Assembly (NCBI RefSeq): GCF_003992725.1
Contig: NZ_RZNF01000002.1
Span: forward strand, 1 to 64,000
Reading direction: 5' to 3'
Length of the DNA stretch: 64,000 bases
DNA from: Rhodomicrobium lacus
Lineage (GTDB): Bacteria; Pseudomonadota; Alphaproteobacteria; Rhizobiales; Rhodomicrobiaceae
Under the pieces are notes generated by a model. That model was not told the origin of the DNA. It saw only the letters and a program-made list of their open reading frames with translations, and did not search any database. Of this stretch, positions 35,500 through 43,740 are shown piece after piece (within the stretch, counting starts at the first letter, position 1; each line of letters starts with the position of its first letter). A program made the translations under genes and the position numbers.

Positions 35500-35903
35500 G
35501 TGATCGGTCCCCATGATCTGGTCCTCTCGGAGTTGCGCCGGCCGGAAAGGGCAAACGCCGGCCTCACGGCATGGGCCGCCAGCGCTCCGCACGAGGAGCT
35601 GTTCATCTCCGCGATCACCCTTTTCGAGATCGAGCTTGGCGTTGCCCAGGCCGAACGCAAGGATGTGCCGAGGGGAGCGGTGCTGCGCGCCTGGGTCGAT
35701 GCGCAGGTGATCCCCGGCTTTCAGAGCCGGATCGTTCCCGTCGCCGCCGTCGCCCGGCGCTGCATGTGCCCGATCCGCGTCCGCAGCGCGACAGCCTGAT
35801 TGCGGCGACCGCGCTCGTTCACCGCCTGATCGTAGTCACGCGCGACGTCCGCGACTTCGAGCCGATGGGCGTTCCGCTGCTCAACCCCTGGACCGATGGA
35901 TGA
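35500..35903 (+). pseudogene. PIN-domain toxin VapC remnant
   Basis: The first frame gives LVLSELRRPERANAGLTAWAAS and ELFISAITLFEIELGVAQAERKD, as in VapC/FitB ribonucleases. After a frame change near 35750-35770 the second frame gives ALHVPDPRPQRDSLIAATALVHRLIVVTRDVRDFEPMGVPLLNPW, the C-terminal half. The N-terminal DTN motif with the first catalytic aspartate is missing. No VapB antitoxin gene precedes it. It is therefore a dead toxin left from a plasmid-type stability module. Confidence 0.8.
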
Positions 35904-35946
35904 GCGAAGCCGCTCGCCCGGATCGCGCGAAGCTAGCGCCTCGACG

Positions 35947-36228
35947 CTAATCACTCACGGCCTCATCGCCGTCGAGCGAGGCCCGGAAGCTCCGCTCGAC
36001 CCACTCGACGACGGAGATCCCCTCTACTTCGGCAGCCCTTGCCACGGCTTCTTTCAAATCCTGGGCGATGCGCACGTTGAACTGGGCCTGCGGACCCTTC
36101 GGCCTGGCCTCGCCCGCGCGCCGGATGAGCCGGCCGCTTGCTCTCGGAGTCTGCCGTTTCCCTGTCCCGAAGCCCTTGTCGAGCGCGATCCGCATCGCGT
36201 CGCTCATGGTGCGCCCGCTTTCGCTCAT
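35947..36228 (-). CDS. Ribbon-helix-helix partner of ParA (ParB-like)
   Basis: The 93-residue protein has a basic, disordered N-terminal half (KGFGTGKRQTPRASGRLIRRAGEARPKG) followed by an RHH domain (QAQFNVRIAQDLKEAVARAAEVEGISVVEWVERSFRASL). Small RHH proteins encoded after a short ParA act as centromere-binding proteins in type Ib partition systems, and their N-terminal tail stimulates the ParA ATPase. The start overlaps the parA stop as ATGA and has GGAGG six bases upstream. Its likely DNA target is the CTAG array less than 600 bp downstream and the TTTGCTAGCA sites near the parA promoter. Confidence 0.72.
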   Translation of the reverse strand: MSESGRTMSDAMRIALDKGFGTGKRQTPRASGRLIRRAGEARPKGPQAQFNVRIAQDLKEAVARAAEVEGISVVEWVERSFRASLDGDEAVSD

Positions 36229-36854
36229 TCCACGCCTCCCCGGGCTCCTGCAAGCTCCTTCACCTCGCGCCACAGCGCGGCCATCTCGGCTTGCGCCTTC
36301 GCATTCAGCTCGGGCCCGGTCTTGCCGTGGATCGGCGCTTCCATGAAGCAGCGGTCGAACATGATCTTCGTCTTGAAAACCGTTCCGAACGCCGACAGCG
36401 CCGCCTCGGTCTGCTGTGCGAGATCATCGACGCTCTTGTGATAGCCGACTATGACGAAGCCGAACGGCTTCCCATGCTCGCGGCACAGATCGGACACCTG
36501 CCGTGCTCCCATCGCGTCGAAGAAACTCGTCCGCGTCGGGATCACCACCGCATCGGCGATTTTGATCGCCTCTTCGATGAGAGCGAGGTCGTAGGGCGAG
36601 GTGTCGATGAAGATCCAGTCGAAGATCGCCGCATAGCGCTGCACGTCGTCGGCGAGTGCGCCCTCGCGGGACATGAGATAGGGAGCAGCCGGCTCGCCGC
36701 GCAGCGCCCACCACTGGCTCAAAGAGCCAAGCGTCTCGTCGAGATCGACGATGCCGATGCGGCGCGTTTCCTGCGTAGCAAGCACCGACAGTGCAGACAC
36801 GAGCGTGCTTTTGCCCACGCCTCCCTTCGTCGATGCGATCGTGATGGTCGTCAT
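36225..36854 (-). CDS. parA: ParA-type partition ATPase (short form)
   Basis: The 209-residue protein has the deviant Walker A motif ASTKGGVGKSTLVSAL, the A' segment RIGIVDLDETLGSLSQWW and Walker B FDWIFIDTSPYDLALI. It lacks the N-terminal DNA-binding extension of type Ia ParA, as in plasmid type Ib systems. I chose the ATG giving MTTITIAS because AAGGA precedes it; residues upstream (to 36971) are not family-like. It is co-transcribed with the RHH gene. Presence in a tRNA-integrated element suggests the excised circle is actively partitioned, or that partition stabilises the integrated state. Confidence 0.88.
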   Translation of the reverse strand: MTTITIASTKGGVGKSTLVSALSVLATQETRRIGIVDLDETLGSLSQWWALRGEPAAPYLMSREGALADDVQRYAAIFDWIFIDTSPYDLALIEEAIKIADAVVIPTRTSFFDAMGARQVSDLCREHGKPFGFVIVGYHKSVDDLAQQTEAALSAFGTVFKTKIMFDRCFMEAPIHGKTGPELNAKAQAEMAALWREVKELAGARGGVE

Positions 36855-36891
36855 GGATCCTTCCGGCGCCCGGTTCATCGGGTCACGCTCA

Positions 36892-36901
36892 TTTGCTAGC
36901 A
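36892..36901. promoter_or_regulatory. TTTGCTAGCA site upstream of parA
   Basis: This decamer containing the GCTAGC palindrome lies about 40 bp upstream of the parA start. The same decamer occurs inverted at 37101-37110. It resembles the CTAG-array units, so it is a candidate autoregulatory operator of the RHH protein. Confidence 0.5.
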
Positions 36902-37100
36902 GATTTGTTGCCTTCAGGCCAGCACGACGGCGCGCATGCGTAGGGCGCGCCATACGGGAGATCAGGTTCATTGCGGATCTTCGCGAGATACCGGCGGTGT
37001 TGCCGCCGTCAACGGCATCGCCGAAAAGTTATGCGCTAGACAAGAAAGTCCTTGGCGGAAGCGTTGCGAGCGATATAGTCTGAATACATAGCAGATAATG

Positions 37101-37110
37101 TGCTAGCAAA
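37101..37110. promoter_or_regulatory. TGCTAGCAAA site upstream of the HTH gene
   Basis: Inverted copy of the decamer near parA, 25 bp before the small HTH gene that starts at 37135. The two sites bracket the divergent promoters of the partition operon and the recombination genes, suggesting common control. Confidence 0.5.
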
Positions 37111-37134
37111 TATACCCAACTCTCAGGAAAGCTC

Positions 37135-37413
37135 ATGTCCCGGATCGGCGATGTGGCGGTACCGCTGGCACTGCGAGCCAGCCAGGCCGCGGCAAAACTC
37201 GGCGTCAGCGAGAGCCAGTTGCGCAAATGGGTGACCGAAGGCAAGGTGCACAGACCCTACCGTTGCAGCAGGACCATCGTGCTGTTCGATGCGGCCAACC
37301 TCGCCGCCGACTGGGACCGCATGAAGGAAGAGGCCGAAGGCCTGTTTGGAGCCACTGAAGATGTCGCCTGCGGGGAAAAGGAAGGTAATCCATGGGACGC
37401 GGTTCTTCGCTGA
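37135..37413 (+). CDS. Small HTH protein, excisionase-like
   Basis: The 92-residue protein carries a MerR/AlpA-type helix-turn-helix near its N-terminus (LRASQAAAKLGVSESQLRKWVTEGKVHRPYR), followed by an acidic C-terminus. Its reading frame overlaps the start of the tyrosine recombinase gene by 22 bases, so the two are translationally linked. That pairing is typical of excisionases or directionality factors of integrative elements. It could alternatively be a repressor controlling the divergent parA operon. Confidence 0.65.
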   Translation: MSRIGDVAVPLALRASQAAAKLGVSESQLRKWVTEGKVHRPYRCSRTIVLFDAANLAADWDRMKEEAEGLFGATEDVACGEKEGNPWDAVLR

Positions 37414-38717
37414 TGCGGCGGCCTCCCAGATATTGCCATGGCTATATCGACTGCCGGGGCAAGCCGCGCTGGTATCTGAGACGCGCGGGGCACAAGCGCG
37501 TGCCTCTTCCGGGTCTGCCCTGGTCGCCGGAATTCATGGCGGCTTATGAGGTGGCCATGGCGGGCGAAAAAATCGAGCCCGGCAAGAGCAGGGTCAAGCC
37601 GGGAAGTGTCGCCGACGTCATCGTGCTTTATTATCAGACCGCCGCGTTCACGCGTCTATCCGACGCCACGCGTCAAACCTATCGCGGCATCCTCGAACGC
37701 TTCCGGGCGGACTACGGCGAACTCCCGGTGGCAAAGCTCGAAGAGCAGCATATCGGGGCGATCCTGGACAAGAAAGCGGCAACGCCGGCAGCCGCGAACA
37801 ATTTGCGGCGGATGCTGCGCGCCATCATGAAACTCGCGCGCAAACGCAAGATGATCTCGGTCAATCCGATGACCGAGATCGAACCGATCCGCTACAAGGT
37901 CAAGGGCTTCAAGGACTGGTCGGACGACGAAATCGAACTCTTTGCCGCCCGTTACCCGATGGGAACGCGCGAGCGGCTGGCTTTCGAACTGATGCTCTGT
38001 GCGGCGCCGCGCCGGAGCGATGTCGTGCGGCTCAAACGCTCGAACCTTTGCGGCGGCAGGCTCGTCTACCGGCAGAAGAAGACCGGCGCGGAAATCGACA
38101 TCCCGATTCTGCAGCAGCTCGCGGTGGCGATCGAGGCGATGCCTGTGCGCGAAGGGCAGGAACTGCTCATCGAAACGCAGTTCGGCAAGGCTTTCACGGA
38201 AACGGGCTTCTATAATTGGTTTACCGAGAAGGCCCGGATGGCAGGCGTTCCCAAGGGGCGGTCGCCGCACGGCCTGCGGAAAGCCTGCTGCCGCAGGCTT
38301 GCCGAAGCCGGATGCTCGCCGCACGAAATCATGTCGGTGAGCGGTCACGAGACGTTGAGGGAAGTGGAGCGCTACACGAAAGCCGCCAATCGCGCGTGGC
38401 TCGCCGACAGCGCGATCCTTGCCTTGGCGCGGAAGCGCGACGGCGCTTCGGAAAAACCGAACACACGATTGGCTAACAGGCTCGCAACCGTTAGCCAGAG
38501 TTCGACTTTAGGGCCTGATTTACTTAAGAAAAAAATGACGGATGGCGGAGGGGGTGGGATTCGAACCCACGGTACGGTTGCCCGCACGCCGGTTTTCAAG
38601 ACCGGTCTATTAAACCACTCTAGCACCCCTCCGCAGGCGCGGCTCGCTCGCCTTAACGTCTCGTGCGCCGACGCATGCCGAACGTCGAACGCGCCAGCCT
38701 TCAACGTCGATGGATAA
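37392..38717 (+). CDS. Tyrosine recombinase whose frame runs through tRNA-Ser
   Basis: This phage-type integrase of up to 441 residues has an SAM-like core-binding domain at about 70-160 (VADVIVLYYQTAAFTRLSDATRQTYRGILERF). The catalytic domain has APRRSDVVRLK (Arg I), HGLRKACCRRL (His-x-x-Arg) and SGHETLREVERYTKA (His and the nucleophile Tyr). The last roughly 60 residues (from about GGGGGIRTHGTVARTPVF) are the antisense translation of the tRNA-Ser gene and its flank, so the natural C-terminus must differ in the excised form. This places the element's att site at the 3' part of that tRNA. No second tRNA fragment is visible in the window, so the other end of the element lies beyond it. Confidence 0.88.
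   Translation: MGRGSSLMRRPPRYCHGYIDCRGKPRWYLRRAGHKRVPLPGLPWSPEFMAAYEVAMAGEKIEPGKSRVKPGSVADVIVLYYQTAAFTRLSDATRQTYRGILERFRADYGELPVAKLEEQHIGAILDKKAATPAAANNLRRMLRAIMKLARKRKMISVNPMTEIEPIRYKVKGFKDWSDDEIELFAARYPMGTRERLAFELMLCAAPRRSDVVRLKRSNLCGGRLVYRQKKTGAEIDIPILQQLAVAIEAMPVREGQELLIETQFGKAFTETGFYNWFTEKARMAGVPKGRSPHGLRKACCRRLAEAGCSPHEIMSVSGHETLREVERYTKAANRAWLADSAILALARKRDGASEKPNTRLANRLATVSQSSTLGPDLLKKKMTDGGGGGIRTHGTVARTPVFKTGLLNHSSTPPQARLARLNVSCADACRTSNAPAFNVDG
38543..38632 (-). tRNA. tRNA-Ser (anticodon TGA)
   Basis: Read on the minus strand the gene starts GGAGGGGTGCTAGAGTGG. It has the anticodon stem-loop GGTCTTGAAAACC (anticodon TGA), a long variable arm, the T-loop GTGGGTTCGAATCCCAC, an acceptor closing with CCCCTCC, G discriminator and an encoded CCA. 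Length, with the long variable arm, fits class II tRNA-Ser. It lies downstream of btuB in the same direction and abuts the integrase gene at its 3' end, so it is the integration target. Confidence 0.93.
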
Positions 38718-38856
38718 CAAATGCGCCGTCGCTGGGCAATATGCGATGGCGGCGAGACCGAGCTTCTTCGCGTCTCATCGGTGCGAAGAAGCCCGGCCGC
38801 TCGTTCAGCTTTGCCGCTGCGGAATGCGTCCTGCCCTGCGGCGGCTGCGCCCGACC

Positions 38857-40941
38857 CTATTTCAGCGACGCATAGGTGTTGGCGTCGACGTTGAAGGTGA
38901 GGCCGCCATAGACCGACAGGCCGGGCGTGTTGTAGCCGCGCACCGTTTCGTACTTCTCGTCGAGCAGATTTTCACCCCTGACGTAAGCGGTGAAACCGGG
39001 GCGAATGTCGTAGCTGAACTTCGCGTTCAGAAGCACATAGTCTTCCAGTTGGTAATTGCTCGAGTCGATCGTATCGAGCGCGAAACGCGTGGTGACGTTC
39101 GCCTTCACCGTGTCGAACAGCAGCGCGTCCGCGCCGAGCGTGATGCTGTTGCGCGGGATGCGGACGAGACGCGAGCCATCCTCCGCCCTTGCATCGACAT
39201 AGGTGTAGCCCGCCGACAGCGTGAGCCATGGCCTCACAACTGCTGCGCCGGAAAACTCCACGCCCTCGCGATGTGTCGTGCCTGAAAGCTGTACATATTG
39301 GCCCCACGGCCCGGTTCCAGCGAATGGGTCGTAACCGATCTCGTTCGTCGTATCCAACTGGAAGTAGGTTGCGCTGAAACGGTAGCGCCGGTTTTCGAAC
39401 CACTGATCGAAACCAACGTCCCAGCTCTCGCTTTGTTCGGGCTTGAGCGCCGTATTCCCGAGACCGGACGGCGCGTAGAGCTCGTAAAGGCTCGGGGCGC
39501 GGAAGCCGGTTCCGGTGCTTGCGCGGAACTTGGTTTGCGTCGGCTCATAAAAATATGCGCCGGTGAAGCGGTAGGTGTCGAAGTCGCCGAAGGTGCTGTG
39601 ATGGTCGTTACGACCGCCGCCAGTCAGCGTAAGTCCTTTCAGCGGCTCGACTGAAAGCTGGCCGAACACGCCGGCAAGATCAGCTTCATGCTGAACGGTG
39701 GAAGCGGTTTTTGCGGTTTCTTCCTGATAATCGGCCCCAACGGCTGCTGTGGCCCAGCTCGTCACCTTCGCAGTACCCAGATAATCGACCTTCCAGCGGT
39801 CCCCGTCATAGGAGTCGGCAACGATGGAGCCCATGCCGGGAATGGCGTTCCAGTTGTTATCGTATGCGGCGCTCCAATATCTCGTATCTCGATCAAGCCG
39901 CATTCCCTGAAGCGAAACGGTATTGACCAAAGCGCCATCGAAGAGCGTCACCTCGGTCCCCAGACGGCCGGATTGCTGACTCGTGAGAGCCTGTGTCCCG
40001 GGCCATCCATCCTTCGCCAGACCATATCCGTCATAGGAACTGTCGTATTTGAGGTTTGCATCAACAGAACGCGCGGCAAAGAATACCTTCACCTCGTTCG
40101 ACACCTTATATTCGCCGGACCCGCTGAAGGTCAGGTTTCGATAGCTGTCGTCTTCGCTGCCAAGCGCGGCGGCCGAAAAGCCGTCGCTGCGCACGCTCTG
40201 GACCGTGAAGCGGGCGTAGCCGTTTTCGGTGCCGTAAGCCGCGCTCGCGGTTCCGCGCTGTGTATTATAAGCGCCTGTTTCGCCTGAGCCCGAGAGCGAT
40301 GCTCCAAGTACGGGGCGTGCCGTATCGATTGCAATGACGCCGCCGACCGCCTGGCCGCCATAGAGCAGGCTCTGCGATCCCTTCAGCACTTCGATGCGTG
40401 CGACGTCCCCCGCGAGGACGTGCTCAAGAGCCGTGGAAACCTGTGTGCCGGTCGGATCCGATACGTCGATTCCATCGACGAGCACCTTCACATTGCGGCC
40501 GTAGGCGCCCCAGATCGAATAGGTGCTGGTGCCGCCCAAGCCCGTCTGCGCCACGGAAACGCCCGGCACCTGCGCGAGGTAATCCTGCACGTAGGTGCGG
40601 GACTGCGCCTCGATCTCGTCGCGCGTAATGACCGTCACCGCGGAGCCGACCCTGGAGATGTCGGTTGCGACGCGGTTCGCGGAATAGATCACGTCCTTCG
40701 ACGGCTCGCCGGGAATGGCATCCGGCGCGGGTTCGGCGGCACCCTGCGCAACGGCTGGAGCCTCCTTCTTTTTCTTCGGAGCGGCGGCTTTCTTCTTCTG
40801 CTTTTCGGCCCCGTCCTTCTTCACGACGACGGGCGGCAGGGTATCGGAACGGGCGGCGGTTTGCGCCTGCGCATTCGCGGCAAACGCGACAAGGCTGACG
40901 AAAGCGACACAGGAGCGGGCGCGCGGGTATAGAGCGGGCAT
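38857..40941 (-). CDS. btuB: TonB-dependent vitamin B12 receptor
   Basis: This is an outer-membrane receptor of 694 residues. A signal peptide (CVAFVSLVAFAANAQA) is followed by a TonB-box-like DTLPPVVVKK and a Lys/Ala/Pro linker. The plug has the BtuB-type VIYSANRVATDISRVGSAVTVITRDEIE, YGRNVKVLVDGIDVSDPTG and IEVLKGSQSLLYGGQAVGGVIAI. The barrel includes GFRAPSLYELYAP and NLLDEKYETVRGYNTPGLSVYGGL, ending in an unusual polar tail. I chose the ATG giving MPALYPRA; the longer frame runs into the leader. The cobalamin riboswitch upstream on the same strand supports the B12 assignment. An imperfect hairpin (CGTGG...CCACG, about 40944-40972) lies just before the start and may hide the ribosome site. 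Confidence 0.9.
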   Translation of the reverse strand: MPALYPRARSCVAFVSLVAFAANAQAQTAARSDTLPPVVVKKDGAEKQKKKAAAPKKKKEAPAVAQGAAEPAPDAIPGEPSKDVIYSANRVATDISRVGSAVTVITRDEIEAQSRTYVQDYLAQVPGVSVAQTGLGGTSTYSIWGAYGRNVKVLVDGIDVSDPTGTQVSTALEHVLAGDVARIEVLKGSQSLLYGGQAVGGVIAIDTARPVLGASLSGSGETGAYNTQRGTASAAYGTENGYARFTVQSVRSDGFSAAALGSEDDSYRNLTFSGSGEYKVSNEVKVFFAARSVDANLKYDSSYDGYGLAKDGWPGTQALTSQQSGRLGTEVTLFDGALVNTVSLQGMRLDRDTRYWSAAYDNNWNAIPGMGSIVADSYDGDRWKVDYLGTAKVTSWATAAVGADYQEETAKTASTVQHEADLAGVFGQLSVEPLKGLTLTGGGRNDHHSTFGDFDTYRFTGAYFYEPTQTKFRASTGTGFRAPSLYELYAPSGLGNTALKPEQSESWDVGFDQWFENRRYRFSATYFQLDTTNEIGYDPFAGTGPWGQYVQLSGTTHREGVEFSGAAVVRPWLTLSAGYTYVDARAEDGSRLVRIPRNSITLGADALLFDTVKANVTTRFALDTIDSSNYQLEDYVLLNAKFSYDIRPGFTAYVRGENLLDEKYETVRGYNTPGLSVYGGLTFNVDANTYASLK

Positions 40942-41054
40942 ATTGGGCCTCGTGGAACGTGACACGTCACCACGAACCAAAGTCAGGAACGCCGCGTTGA
41001 GCGGATTCCAAGCCCCCATCAGGACACCCCGCCCGACGTGTTCGCGCGTGACCA

Positions 41055-41226
41055 CGGCTGATGGCAGGTCTCCTGGCTCACGGGTCAAAACTCAACGCCG
41101 CCTTCCCGGTTTCCCAGTGGCCTTTGGCGCATCGCTCGCCGCTTACAGTTGCGGGGGCAGCCGCGGATTACGGACGTCGTCCCTCACCGCGTTCCCTATT
41201 ATCCTCATCGGAGGACCATCGGCTTA
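41055..41226 (-). ncRNA. Cobalamin riboswitch
   Basis: On the minus strand the conserved elements appear in order: GATGAGGATAATAGGGAA, then GGTG, GCTGCCCCCGCAACTGTAAG, GCCACTGGGAA and the B12 box AGCCAGGAGACCTGCC. It precedes btuB by about 115 bp, so adenosylcobalamin should repress the receptor. Confidence 0.95.
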
Positions 41227-41461
41227 AGGCATAGCTTGCATGAAGCTTGCGCCGCAATCACGCAAATGCCGCAATTCGGCATGTTACGCGCAAGCTGTGG
41301 CGCGTCGGCCACAAGCTGTTCAAGCATGCAACAGTTGGCGCAAATAGCCGTAGCTCCAACGGCGCCCGCTGCCGCTTGGGGGGCGCCGCATGAAACGCAT
41401 GATTAACGCTGCCCTGCTAGTTTTACGAAAATCGTCTCGTTGCGTGGAGGGAGGCGCTGGC

Positions 41462-41836
41462 ATGGCAGGCGCTGAAACCGAAAGTACTGTTGCGTCAAAG
41501 GGAGTGGGAGGCATGACGTGTGCTGATATCACGCGTTTTGTAATTATCATCAGCCTCGGCGTACTGGCTTTCATCACATTTCTGGTCGCGGGCACGCTTA
41601 TCGGGCTGATGTGGCTCGACAGCTGGTCCTGCGGGCAATGCAAACAATATCCGGCGGGAATTTACATTCTTGGGGTTCTCGGGCTTCTGATCCTCGGCTC
41701 GATGGGGCAGGAGGCGGGCGAAGCGCCGGAGACATGGCGCAACTGGGTCGCCGCTCATATCCAGACGCTGATCATCCTCGCGCTGATCCTTGTTACCTTC
41801 GTGCTCGTCGTGAACTGGTGGTGGTGGTTCGGCTAG
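41462..41836 (+). CDS. Small membrane protein, unknown
   Basis: The 124-residue protein has three predicted membrane segments (ITRFVIIISLGVLAFITFLVAG, AGIYILGVLGLLILGS and LIILALILVTFVLVVNWWWW). Between the first two is a CGQCKQYP stretch with a CxxC pair. I chose the start with GGAGG seven bases upstream; the open frame extends to 41390. I do not recognise a family. It stands alone between the riboswitch and rph. Confidence 0.65.
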   Translation: MAGAETESTVASKGVGGMTCADITRFVIIISLGVLAFITFLVAGTLIGLMWLDSWSCGQCKQYPAGIYILGVLGLLILGSMGQEAGEAPETWRNWVAAHIQTLIILALILVTFVLVVNWWWWFG

Positions 41837-42231
41837 ACGCGGCTTTGTGCGGCGGCGCCGCGCCTCGCTCGTGGACCGAAAACTCGGAAGCAAAAGACGC
41901 GTTTCGCAGGTGCCCACGACTGGCGGCGACGGCGCAAAATTTGAAGATCGGAGAGGCAGCTTGAACGGTCTGAGGCCCGCGCTTACCGAAGCGAACGCAA
42001 TGTAAGCGACTTCGCTCGCGTGCGTCTGCGGCATTTGGCGAAGGATCAAAGCGACGCGGGGGCGGCCGAAAGCCGTTGATACCCGAAAAACGCTGGCCTA
42101 CTGTCCGCTACGGCGTTCGAATAAGGATGCCCAACTTCACAATCGAGCCGGGTTAAACCGCCCGGCTGCGGTAAGGTGAGACTTATAAAAGGGCCTCGCG
42201 CAAGCAGCGCGCCCGAAAAGAAAGAAATTGC
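41837..42231. other. Non-coding stretch before rph
   Basis: I see no convincing gene in this stretch of nearly 400 bp. The hrcA gene that is divergent from rph in many alphaproteobacteria is not here. The final 60 bases are probably the rph promoter and leader. Confidence 0.4.
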
Positions 42232-42945
42232 ATGCGCCCCTCGAAACGGCAGGCCGGCGACCTTCGCCCCGTGAGTTTCCAGCGCGCCTTTTCGCATCAC
42301 GCGGAAGGATCGTGCCTTATCAAGTTCGGCAACACGCATGTGCTTTGCACGGCGAGCCTCGAAGACCGCGTGCCGCCGTGGCTGAAAGGGCAGGGACGGG
42401 GCTGGATCACGGCCGAATACGGCATGCTGCCGCGCGCAACCTCCGACCGCACGCGCCGCGAGGCGACGACCGGCCATCAGTCCGGACGCAGCCAGGAAAT
42501 CCAGCGTCTGATCGGGCGGTCGCTCCGCGCCGTGGTCGATCTTCAGGCGCTCGGCGAACGCCAGATCATGGTCGATTGCGACGTCTTGCAGGCGGATGGC
42601 GGCACGCGCACCGCGTCGATCACCGGCGCCTGGGTCGCGCTGCACGATTGCTTCCAGTGGATGCGCGCACGCGACATGCTGCGCGGCGAGCCCATGAAGG
42701 ACAACGTCGCGGCGGTCTCCTGCGGCATCTACAAGGGGGAAGCGGTTCTCGATCTCGATTATCCCGAGGATTCGGATGCCGAGGCGGATGCGAATTTCGT
42801 CTTCACCGGCAAGGGTCAGATCGTCGAAATTCAGGCGACGGCGGAGAAGGGCGCGTTCTCCGAGGAACGCATGGCCGAGCTGACCGCGCTCGCGAAGAAG
42901 GGGATCGCCGAACTCGTGAATCTGCAGAAGCTTACGGTTCTATAA
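42232..42945 (+). CDS. rph: Ribonuclease PH
   Basis: This 3'-to-5' phosphorolytic exoribonuclease trims tRNA 3' tails. The 237-residue protein shows [13 protein letters not shown] at the start, [35 protein letters not shown], the substrate-binding [42 protein letters not shown], and [17 protein letters not shown] with the metal-binding acids. Length is standard. Its 3' end overlaps by 14 bases the end of a convergent HEPN-type gene. Confidence 0.96.
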   Translation: MRPSKRQAGDLRPVSFQRAFSHHAEGSCLIKFGNTHVLCTASLEDRVPPWLKGQGRGWITAEYGMLPRATSDRTRREATTGHQSGRSQEIQRLIGRSLRAVVDLQALGERQIMVDCDVLQADGGTRTASITGAWVALHDCFQWMRARDMLRGEPMKDNVAAVSCGIYKGEAVLDLDYPEDSDAEADANFVFTGKGQIVEIQATAEKGAFSEERMAELTALAKKGIAELVNLQKLTVL

Positions 42946-43678
42946 TTTCTGTATCAAGGGCGGCAAAATCGCCGCCCAACCATCCAGCTTGCGGGAGATC
43001 GAACGGCTTATTGAATATAAAATTTTCTTTTTTTAGCCAAGTCACCCACGAACGCAGGAAAATGCGATAATTCTCTGTGCTAATTCTTAAAAGATTGATT
43101 TCGGTCAGTGTTCTATATTTACCTTTGCCTGTGTATTTGCCGCTTGCAAACACCAGCATCGTAACCGGTTGATCTTCGCTAGTTCTCCCAGAATTATCAA
43201 GATATCCGATACCGCCATGCGCCATCGCATTCCTTAAGATGCTACACCATTGAGATGTCGGCATCTTCTTTGCTGCAAGAAAGGCATCATCCGCTGCGAG
43301 TGAATTTGCGGTGTCGTCCGGAAGCCTATCAGAGATATTGAAAATCGGCGAGCGTACAAAACTCCAACAATCCTTTGCAAAAAATGGGGCGTCTTCAAAT
43401 TTATTTCCCGCTAAGGTCTCTATAATACTTTGTGCGACTTCAGGATTTTTGTGCCGATCATCGGCATAATTTTTAGCTTGAGCGTAACGATGCCGCTCGA
43501 TTCTCTCAATGGGGAAAACGATAATAGGTATTGACATGGAAATTAAAAAAGTAGTTGTAAGCGATCCAAGCTCAGGATTCTTAGCATTCAGACAATTTTT
43601 AGCGTGCGGCCAAAGCTCTTCCAGCAACTGCAGGCAACGCTGCGGAAGTTCGAGGCTAAAGTGCTGTGGATTACCCAT
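42932..43678 (-). CDS. HEPN-type protein (pEK499_p136-like), possible accessory gene
   Basis: The 248-residue protein has the opening [16 protein letters not shown] and [20 protein letters not shown], and a central [21 protein letters not shown] is an R-x4-H HEPN motif, the active site in HEPN ribonucleases. I recall similar proteins as the pEK499_p136 group of HEPN families, found on plasmids. The gene is clearly more AT-rich than rph and pyk on either side and stands as a single insertion between them, converging on rph with a 14-base overlap. That points to lateral gain. A nuclease or defence role is possible but not shown; no partner gene is adjacent. Confidence 0.6.
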   Translation of the reverse strand: MGNPQHFSLELPQRCLQLLEELWPHAKNCLNAKNPELGSLTTTFLISMSIPIIVFPIERIERHRYAQAKNYADDRHKNPEVAQSIIETLAGNKFEDAPFFAKDCWSFVRSPIFNISDRLPDDTANSLAADDAFLAAKKMPTSQWCSILRNAMAHGGIGYLDNSGRTSEDQPVTMLVFASGKYTGKGKYRTLTEINLLRISTENYRIFLRSWVTWLKKENFIFNKPFDLPQAGWLGGDFAALDTEIIEP

Positions 43679-43740
43679 ACAGCGTTTCCCATCTAGGCGT
43701 CGATTCAGACTAGGCGGTCTCGGTACACCCCCGCCGCGCC

